Notes: generated by a model from the letters alone, not told the origin. A stretch of DNA of 64,000 bases from Butyricimonas faecihominis (GCF_033096445.1 NZ_AP028155.1:2547880-2611879); one strand, 5' to 3'. Positions 31,224 through 38,988 are shown, counted from the first letter of the stretch. Program-made: numbers and translations.

Positions 31224-31520
31224 TTAATTTTCTCTTTTTTCTTTCGCTTTAACAAGTTGTCTCTTCAATACATCGTACAACTCGTCCACTGTTTCTTCAA
31301 AAGTTTTCGCGTTCTTTTTAGCGAACACGTCTTGCCCTTTGACATCAACATGCACCTCGGTTAACTTATTTTCCAGATGATCGTCTTTTTCCAATTTCAA
31401 CGTAACATCTATACTCATAATTCCGTCGTGATACTTCTCCAATTTCGAGAACTTCTTGTTAATGAACTCCTCCAGCACTGGATTTACTGAAAAACCTACA
31501 GGATTAATTCTAATGTCCAT
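31224..31520 (-). CDS. hpf: Ribosome hibernation-promoting factor, short form
   Basis: 98 residues with the HPF/YfiA fold: an N-terminal beta strand (MDIRINPVGFSVNPVLEEFINKK), a KLEKYHDGIMSIDVTLKLEKD region and a C-terminal helix. No long-form C-terminal dimerisation domain is present. It binds the decoding site of idle ribosomes. It is next to the XerC-like gene and rpsU, a grouping typical for the phylum. Confidence 0.92.
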   Translation of the reverse strand: MDIRINPVGFSVNPVLEEFINKKFSKLEKYHDGIMSIDVTLKLEKDDHLENKLTEVHVDVKGQDVFAKKNAKTFEETVDELYDVLKRQLVKAKEKREN

Positions 31521-31538
31521 ATCGTTTCCTCCTATAAT

Positions 31539-32450
31539 TTATGCTCGCGGGTGAGCTTGTTTAAAAATCTTCAACATTTTCTCCACAGAATTATGAGTGT
31601 ACACCTGAGTAGCTGCCAAGTTGGAATGCCCCAGCAATTCTTTAATTCCTTGAATCGGCGCACCGTTATCCAACAGGTGCGTGGCAAAAGAATGTCGCAA
31701 CACGTGCGGGCTGCGTTTTGCTAAAGAAGTATGTGATTCCAGTTCTTTCGTCACCAAACGATAAACGAAATTAGCGTAAAGCGGCTTTCCCTTATCGGTC
31801 ACGAAAAACATGCCATGCTCCCCTTCCACCACGCGGCTCCGGGCATCCAAATAACATTCGATGTCCTGCACCAACTCGGTCATGATTGGGATTTCTCGCC
31901 ATTTTCCACCTTTCCCGAAAACACGAATACAACGCCGTGAAAGATCAACATTCCCCACCTTTAATCCAATAATTTCAGAACGCCTCATTCCCGTATCATA
32001 AGCCATCAACAAGATCAAGAAATCTCTCAATCCGGAAAAACCTTTCTTTTTTTCCGCGTCATCCAGCGTACATTCCATCTCCTCTTCCCTCACGAAAACC
32101 GGTAATCGTTTCGGCAATTTCGGCCCGCTGATATTCTCGGCGGGATTCACCTCTATCACTTTCTCTTTTACTAGGAAACGAAAAAACGCCTTTACACTGC
32201 TCAACTTACGCTTACCGGAAGCGGCACTTAACTTTCCTCTGGCACCGTTACCCCTCAGGTCTCCCCTCATCTCTGCCACGACCCATTCTCTGACGAGCTT
32301 GGTCGTCACTCGAGAAAAATCCTCATTACTCCTTTCCAATCCACAAAATTCGTAGAACTGATACAAATCCGCCTTATACGCGATGATCGTATTTTCCGAA
32401 TAACGTTTCACGCTACTCAAATACTTCAAGAACAATTCTATCTGCATCAT
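31539..32450 (-). CDS. xerC: Tyrosine recombinase, XerC/XerD type
   Basis: 303 residues. A SAM-like core-binding domain (residues 5-95) is followed by a catalytic domain with the complete set of residues: Arg in GMRRSEIIGL, Lys in GKGGKWREIPI, HVLRHSFATHLL, GHSNLAATQVY and the Tyr nucleophile in QVYTHNS. It most likely resolves chromosome dimers at dif. Its location among housekeeping genes argues against a mobile-element integrase. XerC versus XerD cannot be settled without comparison. Confidence 0.9.
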   Translation of the reverse strand: MMQIELFLKYLSSVKRYSENTIIAYKADLYQFYEFCGLERSNEDFSRVTTKLVREWVVAEMRGDLRGNGARGKLSAASGKRKLSSVKAFFRFLVKEKVIEVNPAENISGPKLPKRLPVFVREEEMECTLDDAEKKKGFSGLRDFLILLMAYDTGMRRSEIIGLKVGNVDLSRRCIRVFGKGGKWREIPIMTELVQDIECYLDARSRVVEGEHGMFFVTDKGKPLYANFVYRLVTKELESHTSLAKRSPHVLRHSFATHLLDNGAPIQGIKELLGHSNLAATQVYTHNSVEKMLKIFKQAHPRA

Positions 32451-32516
32451 TTCTACTATTTTAATAACGTAAGCAAGTTACGTTTTTTGTTTGGAAAAAC
32501 AAAGAAAGTGATCGAT

Positions 32517-32708
32517 TTATTCTTCCGCTTGTTGCAAAGATTGACGATAGGCGGCCTTCATCCGGGCCATTCTATTTCTAATAGACGGTTTGGTGAAAGC
32601 CTGACGATCTCTCAGCTCTTTAATCACGCCGGTTTTTTCGAATTTTCTTTTGAATTTCTTCAGTGCTCTCTCGATATTTTCGCCTTCTTTTAATGGTACA
32701 ATTATCAT
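32517..32708 (-). CDS. rpsU: Ribosomal protein bS21
   Basis: 63 residues: MIIVPLKEGENIERALKKFKRKFEKTG with a basic helical tail. In Bacteroidia bS21 helps hide the anti-Shine-Dalgarno of 16S rRNA (published for Flavobacterium). The ATG here has no purine-rich Shine-Dalgarno in the 20 bases before it. The mRNA leader is about 165 nt and contains a terminator-like hairpin at 32747-32777. Confidence 0.97.
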   Translation of the reverse strand: MIIVPLKEGENIERALKKFKRKFEKTGVIKELRDRQAFTKPSIRNRMARMKAAYRQSLQQAEE

Positions 32709-32746
32709 GATTTATAATTTAAAAAAATGAATACTTATTTTATAAT

Positions 32747-32777
32747 AAAAAAATCCGGCAACACCATAATGTGCTGC
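32747..32777 (-). terminator. Terminator-like hairpin in the rpsU leader
   Basis: On the minus strand, GCAGCAC (32777-32771) pairs with GTGTTGC (32764-32758) around a 6-base loop. CGGA and seven U residues follow, about 40 nt before the rpsU start. It could act as an attenuator or mark the end of an upstream RNA. Confidence 0.5.
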
Positions 32778-32879
32778 TTACTAATTAAATATATGTATAT
32801 TTTTTACTATCTCAAAAATAATTGACCACCCCCTTTCAAGCGGATTGAAGTTCATATTTAACAATTCGAAAACTGGGCG

Positions 32880-32911
32880 CAAAGATAAATCAATTAATCG
32901 AGATATAAAAA
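32880..32911 (-). promoter_or_regulatory. Candidate promoter for rpsU-xerC-hpf
   Basis: On the minus strand TTTT (32911-32908), a 20-bp spacer and TATCTTTG (32887-32880), a perfect -7 element. Confidence 0.65.
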
Positions 32912-32955
32912 TAAAATTTCGTTTTTAGCGTTCTGAAGTACAAGCGGGAAGAAAT

Positions 32956-32985
32956 GAAACCGCCTCAAGGAAAAGAGGCGGTTTC
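32956..32985 (-). terminator. 11-bp perfect hairpin, probable terminator
   Basis: GAAACCGCCTC (32956-32966) pairs with GAGGCGGTTTC (32975-32985) across an 8-base loop. On the minus strand it is followed by ATTTCTT, a weak U-tract. On the plus strand no U-tract follows. Confidence 0.55.
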
Positions 32986-33063
32986 AGGGATGGACTTAAA
33001 ACGAGAAGGAGTTAACAGATTCTCTCGCCGTTAAGTATCCAACCTATCAATTCTATTTTTAAA

Positions 33064-33137
33064 GGAAACAGCCGGGTGGGATTCAAACTACTAACGTGAG
33101 AAGATGAACGTGGCTCCCCTGTGCGTTTCCGGCTGCT
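33064..33137 (-). ncRNA. Structured segment with two mutually exclusive helices
   Basis: Helix A pairs 33064-33070 with 33124-33130 (GGAAACG / TGTTTCC on the minus strand, 7 bp including one G-U). Helix B pairs 33067-33075 with 33129-33137 (AGCAGCCGG / CCGGCTGTT, 9 bp including one G-U). They share bases and cannot form together. No open reading frame explains the segment. Strand is assigned from the neighbouring minus-strand promoter and is not certain. Confidence 0.35.
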
Positions 33138-33157
33138 TTCTTGTTAGCACCGGAATT

Positions 33158-33404
33158 AAAAAAATCCGGCGCTATATTTTAGCAATCCGGAAGATTTAAA
33201 AATCGGACCGGGCTGCTCTTCGTAACGGAGGTCTAGCAAACCTATAGAGACGAAAAGCAAGCCTCGACCCGACTATATATATTACTATACGTAATCGAGT
33301 ACGAAGGCGTTGCAATCACCGTGCTCTATATAGAAGTTGCTAGTTTCCGTTCACAGTGCATAATTGCACGCTATCAATAAAAACCGAACGTGTTGCGTTC
33401 TGTT
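33158..33404 (-). ncRNA. Candidate structured non-coding RNA of unknown class (about 247 nt)
   Basis: No reading frame fits here, but the minus strand has a promoter just upstream and a terminator at the end. The terminator is TCCGG / CCGGA plus GCTA / TAGC, then seven U (33191-33158). Between them the RNA can fold into CGCTA / TAGCG enclosing GAACG / CGTTC, then hairpin GTGCA-ATTA-TGCAC, then a rod spanning 33224-33351 built from AACGGA / TCCGTT, CTAGCAA / TTGCTAG, TATAGAG / CTCTATA, GCAA / TTGC, GCC / GGC and ACTCGA / TCGGGT. I could not match it to RNase P RNA, tmRNA or SRP RNA. 6S RNA is encoded elsewhere in the window. Confidence 0.6.
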
Positions 33405-33408
33405 AGCG

Positions 33409-33440
33409 CAAAGATGATAAATAATTATCTCATAAACAAA
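33409..33440 (-). promoter_or_regulatory. Promoter of the candidate RNA
   Basis: On the minus strand TTTG (33440-33437), a 20-bp spacer and CATCTTTG (33416-33409). The -33 box is perfect and the -7 box has one mismatch. Predicted start is near 33403. Confidence 0.65.
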
Positions 33441-33618
33441 AAAGCACTAAACTATTTTTCAAGTTTTCGACAAAATAGTACAATCTTCACTTATTACTTT
33501 ATAATAACAGTGAAAGCTGGATCAATTATATAACCATAATCTTTATTCTCAACTTTCACTAATTCAAATTACAAGGCAAAAATAAAGCTATCAAGGATAT
33601 TTTTCACCACAAATAAAT

Positions 33619-33626
33619 TATCTTTG
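33619..33626 (+). promoter_or_regulatory. Candidate -7 element before the alpha-CTD-like gene
   Basis: TATCTTTG, a perfect TAnnTTTG match, 22 bp before the ATG. No clear -33 TTTG at the expected distance. Confidence 0.5.
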
Positions 33627-33648
33627 CATCCAATAAATACACAACATC

Positions 33649-33975
33649 ATGGAAAAGGATAAAATCAACAGACTTATCAAGATTCTAAACGAGGCTAAAG
33701 AAATAATTGCAGAATTGGAAGGATACGCAACCAAAAAGGAGAAACAAGCCAAAACAATAGAACAAATACTGGCAACAAACATTCGGGAGTTTGGATTTAG
33801 CACAAGGGCTATGAGTGTTTTATTGATGGCAGAGATAAAAACAGTGAAAGACATAACAAAATACACCAAATACGAAATACAAAACTTACGCTCCTGCGGG
33901 CGTGTATCAGCAAACGAGATTGAAGCGAAGCTAAACGCAGTAGGAATAAAATTGGCACAAGAAGAAGAGGATTAA
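33649..33975 (+). CDS. Small protein with an RNA polymerase alpha-CTD-like domain
   Basis: 108 residues. The first 45 are rich in Lys/Glu and look like a coiled coil (INRLIKILNEAKEIIAELEG). Residues 45-103 resemble the alpha subunit C-terminal domain: IREFGFSTRAMSVLLMAEIKTVKDI corresponds to the alpha-CTD N-terminal helix region, and LRSCGRVSANEIEAKLNAVGI to its helix-hairpin-helix. The alpha-CTD binds promoter DNA and activators. A free-standing copy could act as a DNA-binding or polymerase-modulating protein, but that is inference. It lies alone between the candidate RNA and an empty stretch. Confidence 0.7.
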   Translation: MEKDKINRLIKILNEAKEIIAELEGYATKKEKQAKTIEQILATNIREFGFSTRAMSVLLMAEIKTVKDITKYTKYEIQNLRSCGRVSANEIEAKLNAVGIKLAQEEED

Positions 33976-34414
33976 TCCAATCTATACCATCACAAGATGG
34001 GAGAGGGAACTCGCTCGCCGCTGCCCCCCCTTCTCATAGACTTCGCTTTCCTTACCTGCCCAACAAGTCTATTTTTCCAGATAGCTAATATACTACACCA
34101 CACACTCAAATTACAAATACAATCGTCTCAAAAATCAATTTTATCGAAGATGAATGCAAGAAGAATGCAGGATGAATGCTCCGTGGTCTAAATGAACTAT
34201 CAGCAAACAATCAAGAGAAGCATAGATTGACATAGTTTAAAGACAGTGTAATACCAGACTTTTACCAAAGTAATAATCTCCTCACGCCCTTCCAACTCCC
34301 TTCCATCGCCCTTTCATAACCCATTCCCAATAAGCGAGCAACGAAGTGAAGAGCTGGATGAAAGAATCACGCAAGATTATTACTCCGGTACTTCAAGAGA
34401 ATTACGGTGATAAA
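33976..34414. other. Gene-free stretch with 11-bp-spaced GAATGC repeats
   Basis: 439 bp without a believable gene. Three copies of GAATGC begin at 34152, 34163 and 34174, an exact 11-bp period. The only short reading frame here (33997-34191) has no family resemblance and low-complexity sequence. Confidence 0.5.
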
Positions 34415-34690
34415 TCAGGGATTCAGCAAATCCTTACAATAATAATTCAAAATTCCGTTAATCATATCCAAATAAGCCTTCGCCTTTGTATTTTCGGGAT
34501 TTATACGCATCACCTCATTCAGATGGTTTATCGCTTGCGTTGTCTCCCCCATGGCATTATACACCACTCCCAGTTCCAGCAGCACGAGTTCCCGTTCTCC
34601 TTCATTCTGTTCCAACATTTGCCGGAGCATGGCAATTGCACCTTCCCGATCGCCTTGTTTTGCCAGTTGTTTTGCTTCTTCTATATTCAT
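34415..34690 (-). CDS. Small tetratricopeptide-repeat protein
   Basis: 91 residues. Two TPR-like helix pairs are visible (EEAKQLAKQGDREGAIAMLRQML and LLELGVVYNAMGETTQAINHLNEVMRINPENTKA), a scaffold for protein contacts. It has no signal peptide. It lies 8 bp after the M23 peptidase gene on the same strand, so the two are probably cotranscribed. The function is unknown. Confidence 0.8.
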   Translation of the reverse strand: MNIEEAKQLAKQGDREGAIAMLRQMLEQNEGERELVLLELGVVYNAMGETTQAINHLNEVMRINPENTKAKAYLDMINGILNYYCKDLLNP

Positions 34691-34698
34691 TGTTATTT

Positions 34699-36372
34699 CT
34701 ACTTTTTATAAATATCCGTCTCAAAGGTAGCAATATTTTTCACGGCATCCTCCACCTTCAAGACAAGCCTGTTTTTTCCTTTCACGAAAACGGGTTCATT
34801 TATGTTACCTTCCAGCAGGCGATTTTTCGCGTCATACGTGAACAAACACCATTTTCCATTTACCTCAACCCGATAAGAAGAGATGCCCGACAAATCATCA
34901 ACCATCTTGAACCGGATCTTCTGCCCGGCCCTCCCCGTGTAAAGAACAACCGGGGCAATCGTGTCCTGACGAACCGTGTATTCACCCAACACCCGGGGAA
35001 ATGCCTCAAGCCCCTCTTTCGTCCATCGGGTCTTCAAGGCAGCAAAACGATTACTTTTCTCCAGCAAACAGATCACGGACTTTTCCGGGAACTTCCCGCC
35101 AACCACCAACCGGGCATTTTTCATCAACGGGTATATTTGTTTCCCGGTAGAAAACACCTCGATCGTCTCGACACTATCTCTCAAGCGGGAAGACACCTCC
35201 GGCTTGCACACGATCGGATAGGATAAAGCATCCGCCTCCAACCACAGGGTATATATTCCTTGTTTCAAGCTATCGTTTTGATGATTCATCAATAATTTTT
35301 CCTCGTCCGTCAATACCAATTCCCGCGAGGGAGATTTACCCCATAACTGGAACATGATACTGGAACGATTCCCATTAATGTCCGATAAATCAACTGTAAC
35401 ATCCACCACGCTATCTTTCTCAACCGGGATAAATCCCCCGTTCTGATTACGAACGGACAACAATTGCTCCTGATAGTTCCCGAAAGTCAAGTAAACCAAA
35501 CGGTTTTCCCTGTAATGATGAAAATCCTTCAACTCGTTAACCAAAAACGTCTCGTCAAAAGAAAGCTCGTTCATGGTCATTTTAAAGACCTCCTGTCCGT
35601 TAGCACTCACGCTCAAGTCATACACGCCCAACTTGTTCCAAGAATCTTTCATATAGTCATCAGATTGTATCCCGATCCCGACCATCCCGGCGGGTACCCC
35701 GACCTTTCCTCCCCGGAACACCCGGTTACCCGTGTTTTTCACTTCCACCCGACGAGTTGCATTCCGCACCCCCTCGTTTGAAATCGGATACACGTAAACC
35801 CCTCGCACGCTCGGTCCCGTTTGATCCTTCACCGAAAGAAAACGTAAAGGATTTAAAGCACGCTCGCTTTTCGTGTCACGCACCTCGAAATGCAAATGAG
35901 GACCACCCGAAGAGCCGGTATTCCCACTATAAGCAATCGTGTCACCCGCACGAAAACGGAGTTCATAGCCCGACATATTCTCGTCCACCTCGAATGACTC
36001 CTTATTATATTGTATATTTCTCACGACTTTCGCAATTCGGGGTACAAAACGGCTTAAATGACCATACACCGTGGTTATTCCCCCCTCGTGTTCCAAGTAC
36101 AGGGCATTCCCGTACCCCGTGGCAGACACCTTTACACGTGCCACGACACCGTCTTTCACGCAAATCACCGGTAGACCTTCCCGCCCTCCGGTTTTAAAAT
36201 CCAGCCCGGAGTGCAGGTGTGTCGCTCTCAATTCTCCGAAATTTCCACTCAATAGCGGAACATTTTTCAACGGGTAAAGCAACGTGTCTGTTTGTGCGCA
36301 AACATTTGATGATAAAAGAAGTAACATCAACAACAATGCTCCAATCCCCCTCCACATTATCTTGTTTGTCAT
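34699..36372 (-). CDS. M23-family metallopeptidase (exported)
   Basis: 557 residues with a signal peptide (LLLMLLLLSSNVCAQ). The LytM/M23 domain occupies about residues 30-180, with the zinc ligands in THLHSGLDF (His and Asp) and HLHFEVRD, and the typical GYGNALYLEHEGGITTVYGHLS stretch. It is expected to cut peptidoglycan cross-bridges in the periplasm or serve as a non-catalytic activator; both zinc motifs look complete, so activity is likely. The long C-terminal part (about 200-557) is beta-rich and unassigned. It is divergent from the zapB/zapA pair. Confidence 0.88.
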   Translation of the reverse strand: MTNKIMWRGIGALLLMLLLLSSNVCAQTDTLLYPLKNVPLLSGNFGELRATHLHSGLDFKTGGREGLPVICVKDGVVARVKVSATGYGNALYLEHEGGITTVYGHLSRFVPRIAKVVRNIQYNKESFEVDENMSGYELRFRAGDTIAYSGNTGSSGGPHLHFEVRDTKSERALNPLRFLSVKDQTGPSVRGVYVYPISNEGVRNATRRVEVKNTGNRVFRGGKVGVPAGMVGIGIQSDDYMKDSWNKLGVYDLSVSANGQEVFKMTMNELSFDETFLVNELKDFHHYRENRLVYLTFGNYQEQLLSVRNQNGGFIPVEKDSVVDVTVDLSDINGNRSSIMFQLWGKSPSRELVLTDEEKLLMNHQNDSLKQGIYTLWLEADALSYPIVCKPEVSSRLRDSVETIEVFSTGKQIYPLMKNARLVVGGKFPEKSVICLLEKSNRFAALKTRWTKEGLEAFPRVLGEYTVRQDTIAPVVLYTGRAGQKIRFKMVDDLSGISSYRVEVNGKWCLFTYDAKNRLLEGNINEPVFVKGKNRLVLKVEDAVKNIATFETDIYKK

Positions 36373-36410
36373 AAAAAAACCATTAAATCCATCGCAAAAT
36401 TAATAACACT

Positions 36411-36442
36411 ATTGATATTTAAAAGAAATTATTCTATCTTTG
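36411..36442 (+). promoter_or_regulatory. Promoter of the zapA operon
   Basis: ATTG (36411-36414), a 20-bp spacer and TATCTTTG (36435-36442), a perfect -7 element. It rules out the in-frame ATG at 36440 and fixes the start of the next gene at 36461. Confidence 0.75.
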
Positions 36443-36460
36443 TGGTGTAAAGATTATGTT

Positions 36461-36751
36461 ATGACAGCAAAACAAGATGCCGTTATTAACGAGCTAAACA
36501 CAAAAGTTGAACGACTGATAAAACTATATATATCCTCACTGGACAAAAACAGAGAGATGGATTCAGAGATGAAAGAACTCAGGATTCAAATCGAGCGAAT
36601 GAAAAGTGAGAACATGAAATTACATGAAGAAATCAAGACATTGAAGGTGGCTGCCGCTATCTCGACCGGAGAGGGAAGTTCCGAGGCCAAAAATAGAATA
36701 AGCCAACTTGTGCGGGAGATTGATAAATGTATTGCTCTTTTGAATAATTAA
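36461..36751 (+). CDS. Coiled-coil protein upstream of ZapA (ZapB-like)
   Basis: 96 residues, almost entirely helical with heptad spacing (MKELRIQIERMKSENMKLHEEIKTLKVA). No signal peptide. The start at 36461 follows from the promoter overlapping the earlier ATG. It is 2 bp before zapA, so the two are translationally adjacent and probably act together at the FtsZ ring. Naming it ZapB is an inference from size, coiled coil and context. Confidence 0.75.
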   Translation: MTAKQDAVINELNTKVERLIKLYISSLDKNREMDSEMKELRIQIERMKSENMKLHEEIKTLKVAAAISTGEGSSEAKNRISQLVREIDKCIALLNN

Positions 36752-36753
36752 AT

Positions 36754-37041
36754 ATGAATGATAAACTTACTATTACGCTAAATATAGCCGGTAGGCCCTG
36801 CGTTCTGACCATAGAGAGAGAGGAAGAAGAGGAGATCAGAAAAGCTGCACAGCTGATTAATAGTAAGATTGCAAAATATAGGGAAAAGTACGCAACTGCT
36901 GATCCCGTTGATTTTCTAGCTGTTACTGCGTTACAATTCACGGTAAAGATGCTGGAGGCTGAAAGGCGAAACGACGTGGAGCCGGTATTGGACGAGGTGA
37001 AGAAGATTAATAGCAGGCTCGATGAAGTTGTGAAAGAGTAA
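36754..37041 (+). CDS. zapA: Cell division protein ZapA
   Basis: 95 residues with the ZapA pattern: an N-terminal beta region (KLTITLNIAGRPCVLTIEREEEEEIRKAAQLINSKI) followed by a long C-terminal helix. It bundles FtsZ filaments at midcell. It is followed directly by 6S RNA, as in Escherichia coli. Confidence 0.88.
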   Translation: MNDKLTITLNIAGRPCVLTIEREEEEEIRKAAQLINSKIAKYREKYATADPVDFLAVTALQFTVKMLEAERRNDVEPVLDEVKKINSRLDEVVKE

Positions 37042-37072
37042 AAAAGAAAGAGTTCTTTGAAAAGGAAATAGA

Positions 37073-37258
37073 TATACCCGCATTATTTCGTATTTAACTG
37101 GAAAACTCAACACTTAACCAATTAGAGTGAAGCTTAGTTAGCCAAAGACAGGCCTCAACCCTTCGGGGTTCCTTCGGGACGGTGGAAGTTTGAATCTGAC
37201 GGCAGCTCTACCCGTGTCTAACAGGGGTTTTTTAAAGAAGAAATGATGCGGGTTTTTT
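37073..37258 (+). ncRNA. ssrS: 6S RNA
   Basis: The end sequences 37076-37089 and 37240-37253 form a 14-bp helix with one G-U pair, followed by six U, which serves as both closing stem and terminator. The enclosed about 150 nt can form an interrupted rod with AACCC-TTCG-GGGTT near the middle. Length (about 180 nt), rod shape and location between zapA and rny fit 6S RNA, which binds housekeeping RNA polymerase as a promoter mimic. Exact 5' and 3' ends are estimates. Confidence 0.78.
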
Positions 37259-37313
37259 GTATAAACAAAAAACACCAAAATATATTATATAACTATAAAT
37301 TCAAGTTACGAAT

Positions 37314-38849
37314 ATGATAACAATAATAATTACCGGTGTTATTGCTCTGATAGTGGGATTCGTTCTCGGATACCTGCTAATCAACATGACCTTGAAATAC
37401 AGGAGCAAAAACATCATCAAGGAAGCGGAAGCAGAGGCGGAAGTAATTAAAAAAGACAAGATTTTGCAAGCAAAGGAGAAATTCCTGCAGATAAAGGCCG
37501 AACACGAAAAACAAGTGAATGCCCGTAATAGCAAAATCCTTCTCGCGGAAAACAAGCTAAAACAAAAAGATGCCGAATTGGCTCGTAAAATGGAAGAATG
37601 TCAACGCAAGATCAAAGACGCAGAGACACAACAGGAGACGCTAGAGGCCCAAAAAGAATTACTGGAAAAGAAACACGCCGAACTGGATAAATTCAAAAAA
37701 CAACAGATCGAGCAACTGGAAGCCATTTCCGGAATGTCTGCCGATCAGGCAAAGGAAAAACTCATCAGTTCTTTGAAAGACGAGGCCGAAACCGAAGCGA
37801 TGTCATACGTGAACGAGATTATGGAAGAGGCAAAAATGACGGCAAACATGGAGGCGAAAAAGATCGTGGTAAAAACCATCCAGCGGGTGGCCACGGAAAC
37901 CGCTACCGAAAATGCCGTATCTATATTCCATATTGATTCGGATGAAATCAAGGGACGTATCATCGGACGGGAAGGACGTAACATCCGGGCGCTGGAAGCA
38001 GCCACCGGTGTTGAAATCATCGTGGACGACACCCCGGAGGCAATTGTACTTTCCGGATTTGACCCGGTAAGACGCGAAATCGCTCGCCTTTCACTCCACC
38101 AATTAGTTACCGACGGACGTATTCACCCGGCACGGATTGAGGAAGTAGTAAACAAGGTGAAAAAACAAATCGAGGAAGAGATCGTCGAGACAGGAAAACG
38201 CACCACCATCGACTTGGGTATTCACGGGTTGCACCCGGAATTAATTCGGTTAGTCGGCAAAATGAAATATCGTTCTTCTTACGGGCAGAACTTGTTACAA
38301 CACGCTCGCGAAACAGCCAACCTCTGTGCCATCATGGCCGCAGAATTGGGCTTGAACGTGAAGAAAGCAAAACGTGCCGGATTATTGCATGATATTGGAA
38401 AAGTGCCCGATGACGAGCCGGAATTACCGCACGCAATTCTCGGTATGCGCCTAGCTGAAAAGTACAAGGAAAAACCGGATATTTGCAACGCTATCGGAGC
38501 CCACCACGAAGAGATTGAAATGACAACGATGATCGCCCCGATCGTTCAGGCTTGTGACGCCATCTCAGGCGCACGTCCGGGAGCAAGACGGGAAGTGGTT
38601 GAGTCATACATCAAGCGCCTGAAAGAGATGGAAGACCTGGCACTTTCTTATAATGGAGTGGTCAAGACCTACGCCATCCAAGCCGGCCGCGAATTGCGGG
38701 TAGTCGTTGGTAGTGAAAAGGTATCTGACACGGAAGCAGAGAAGATTTCATACGAGATCGCTAAAAAGATTCAGGATGAAATGACCTATCCCGGTCAGGT
38801 GAAAGTCACGGTGATTCGAGAAACACGCGCTATAAATTACGCGAAATAG
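37314..38849 (+). CDS. rny: Ribonuclease Y
   Basis: 511 residues. An N-terminal membrane anchor ([20 protein letters not shown]) is followed by a long coiled coil (about 35-190), a KH domain ([40 protein letters not shown]) and an HD domain ([15 protein letters not shown] ... AGLLHDIGK) with its metal-binding His-Asp pair. It is an endonuclease that starts mRNA decay at the membrane. It ends at a strong terminator. Confidence 0.97.
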   Translation: MITIIITGVIALIVGFVLGYLLINMTLKYRSKNIIKEAEAEAEVIKKDKILQAKEKFLQIKAEHEKQVNARNSKILLAENKLKQKDAELARKMEECQRKIKDAETQQETLEAQKELLEKKHAELDKFKKQQIEQLEAISGMSADQAKEKLISSLKDEAETEAMSYVNEIMEEAKMTANMEAKKIVVKTIQRVATETATENAVSIFHIDSDEIKGRIIGREGRNIRALEAATGVEIIVDDTPEAIVLSGFDPVRREIARLSLHQLVTDGRIHPARIEEVVNKVKKQIEEEIVETGKRTTIDLGIHGLHPELIRLVGKMKYRSSYGQNLLQHARETANLCAIMAAELGLNVKKAKRAGLLHDIGKVPDDEPELPHAILGMRLAEKYKEKPDICNAIGAHHEEIEMTTMIAPIVQACDAISGARPGARREVVESYIKRLKEMEDLALSYNGVVKTYAIQAGRELRVVVGSEKVSDTEAEKISYEIAKKIQDEMTYPGQVKVTVIRETRAINYAK

Positions 38850-38851
38850 AT

Positions 38852-38880
38852 AAAAGTCCGGCCATTTTTGCCGGACTTTT
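38852..38880 (+). terminator. Terminator after rny
   Basis: Stem AAAAGTCCGGC / GCCGGACTTTT with a 7-base loop. Confidence 0.92.
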
Positions 38881-38885
38881 AAGTT

Positions 38886-38950
38886 ATAGGTTATAAGTTG
38901 CAGGTTACAGGTTTAAAGTCGAAGACTTAACTTGTAACCTGTAACTTTTT
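38886..38950. repeat. Imperfect palindrome of GTTACAGG-type units
   Basis: The left arm contains AAGTTGCAGGTTACAGG; the right arm contains CTTGTAACCTGTAACTT. It is the same family as the palindrome between pstS and pstC (50.66-50.73 kb). Confidence 0.8.
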
Positions 38951-38988
38951 AATCCAGCCGGAGCGACAAGATTAAAAACCCCCAAACA

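Noticed and set aside
33064-33130. Possible tRNA on the minus strand (7-bp GGAAACG/TGTTTCC acceptor-like stem, a TTTGAATCC segment)
   Set aside because: The T-arm does not form next to the acceptor stem and no D- or anticodon arm can be drawn. An alternative 9-bp helix competes with the stem.
33158-33404. Identification as RNase P RNA, tmRNA or SRP RNA
   Set aside because: No GAGGAAAGTC or ACAGAA-type RNase P cores, no tRNA-like ends of tmRNA, and no GGAA-tetraloop SRP tip at the apex of the rod.
33997-34191. 64-codon plus-strand frame
   Set aside because: Low-complexity translation, no promoter, no family resemblance.
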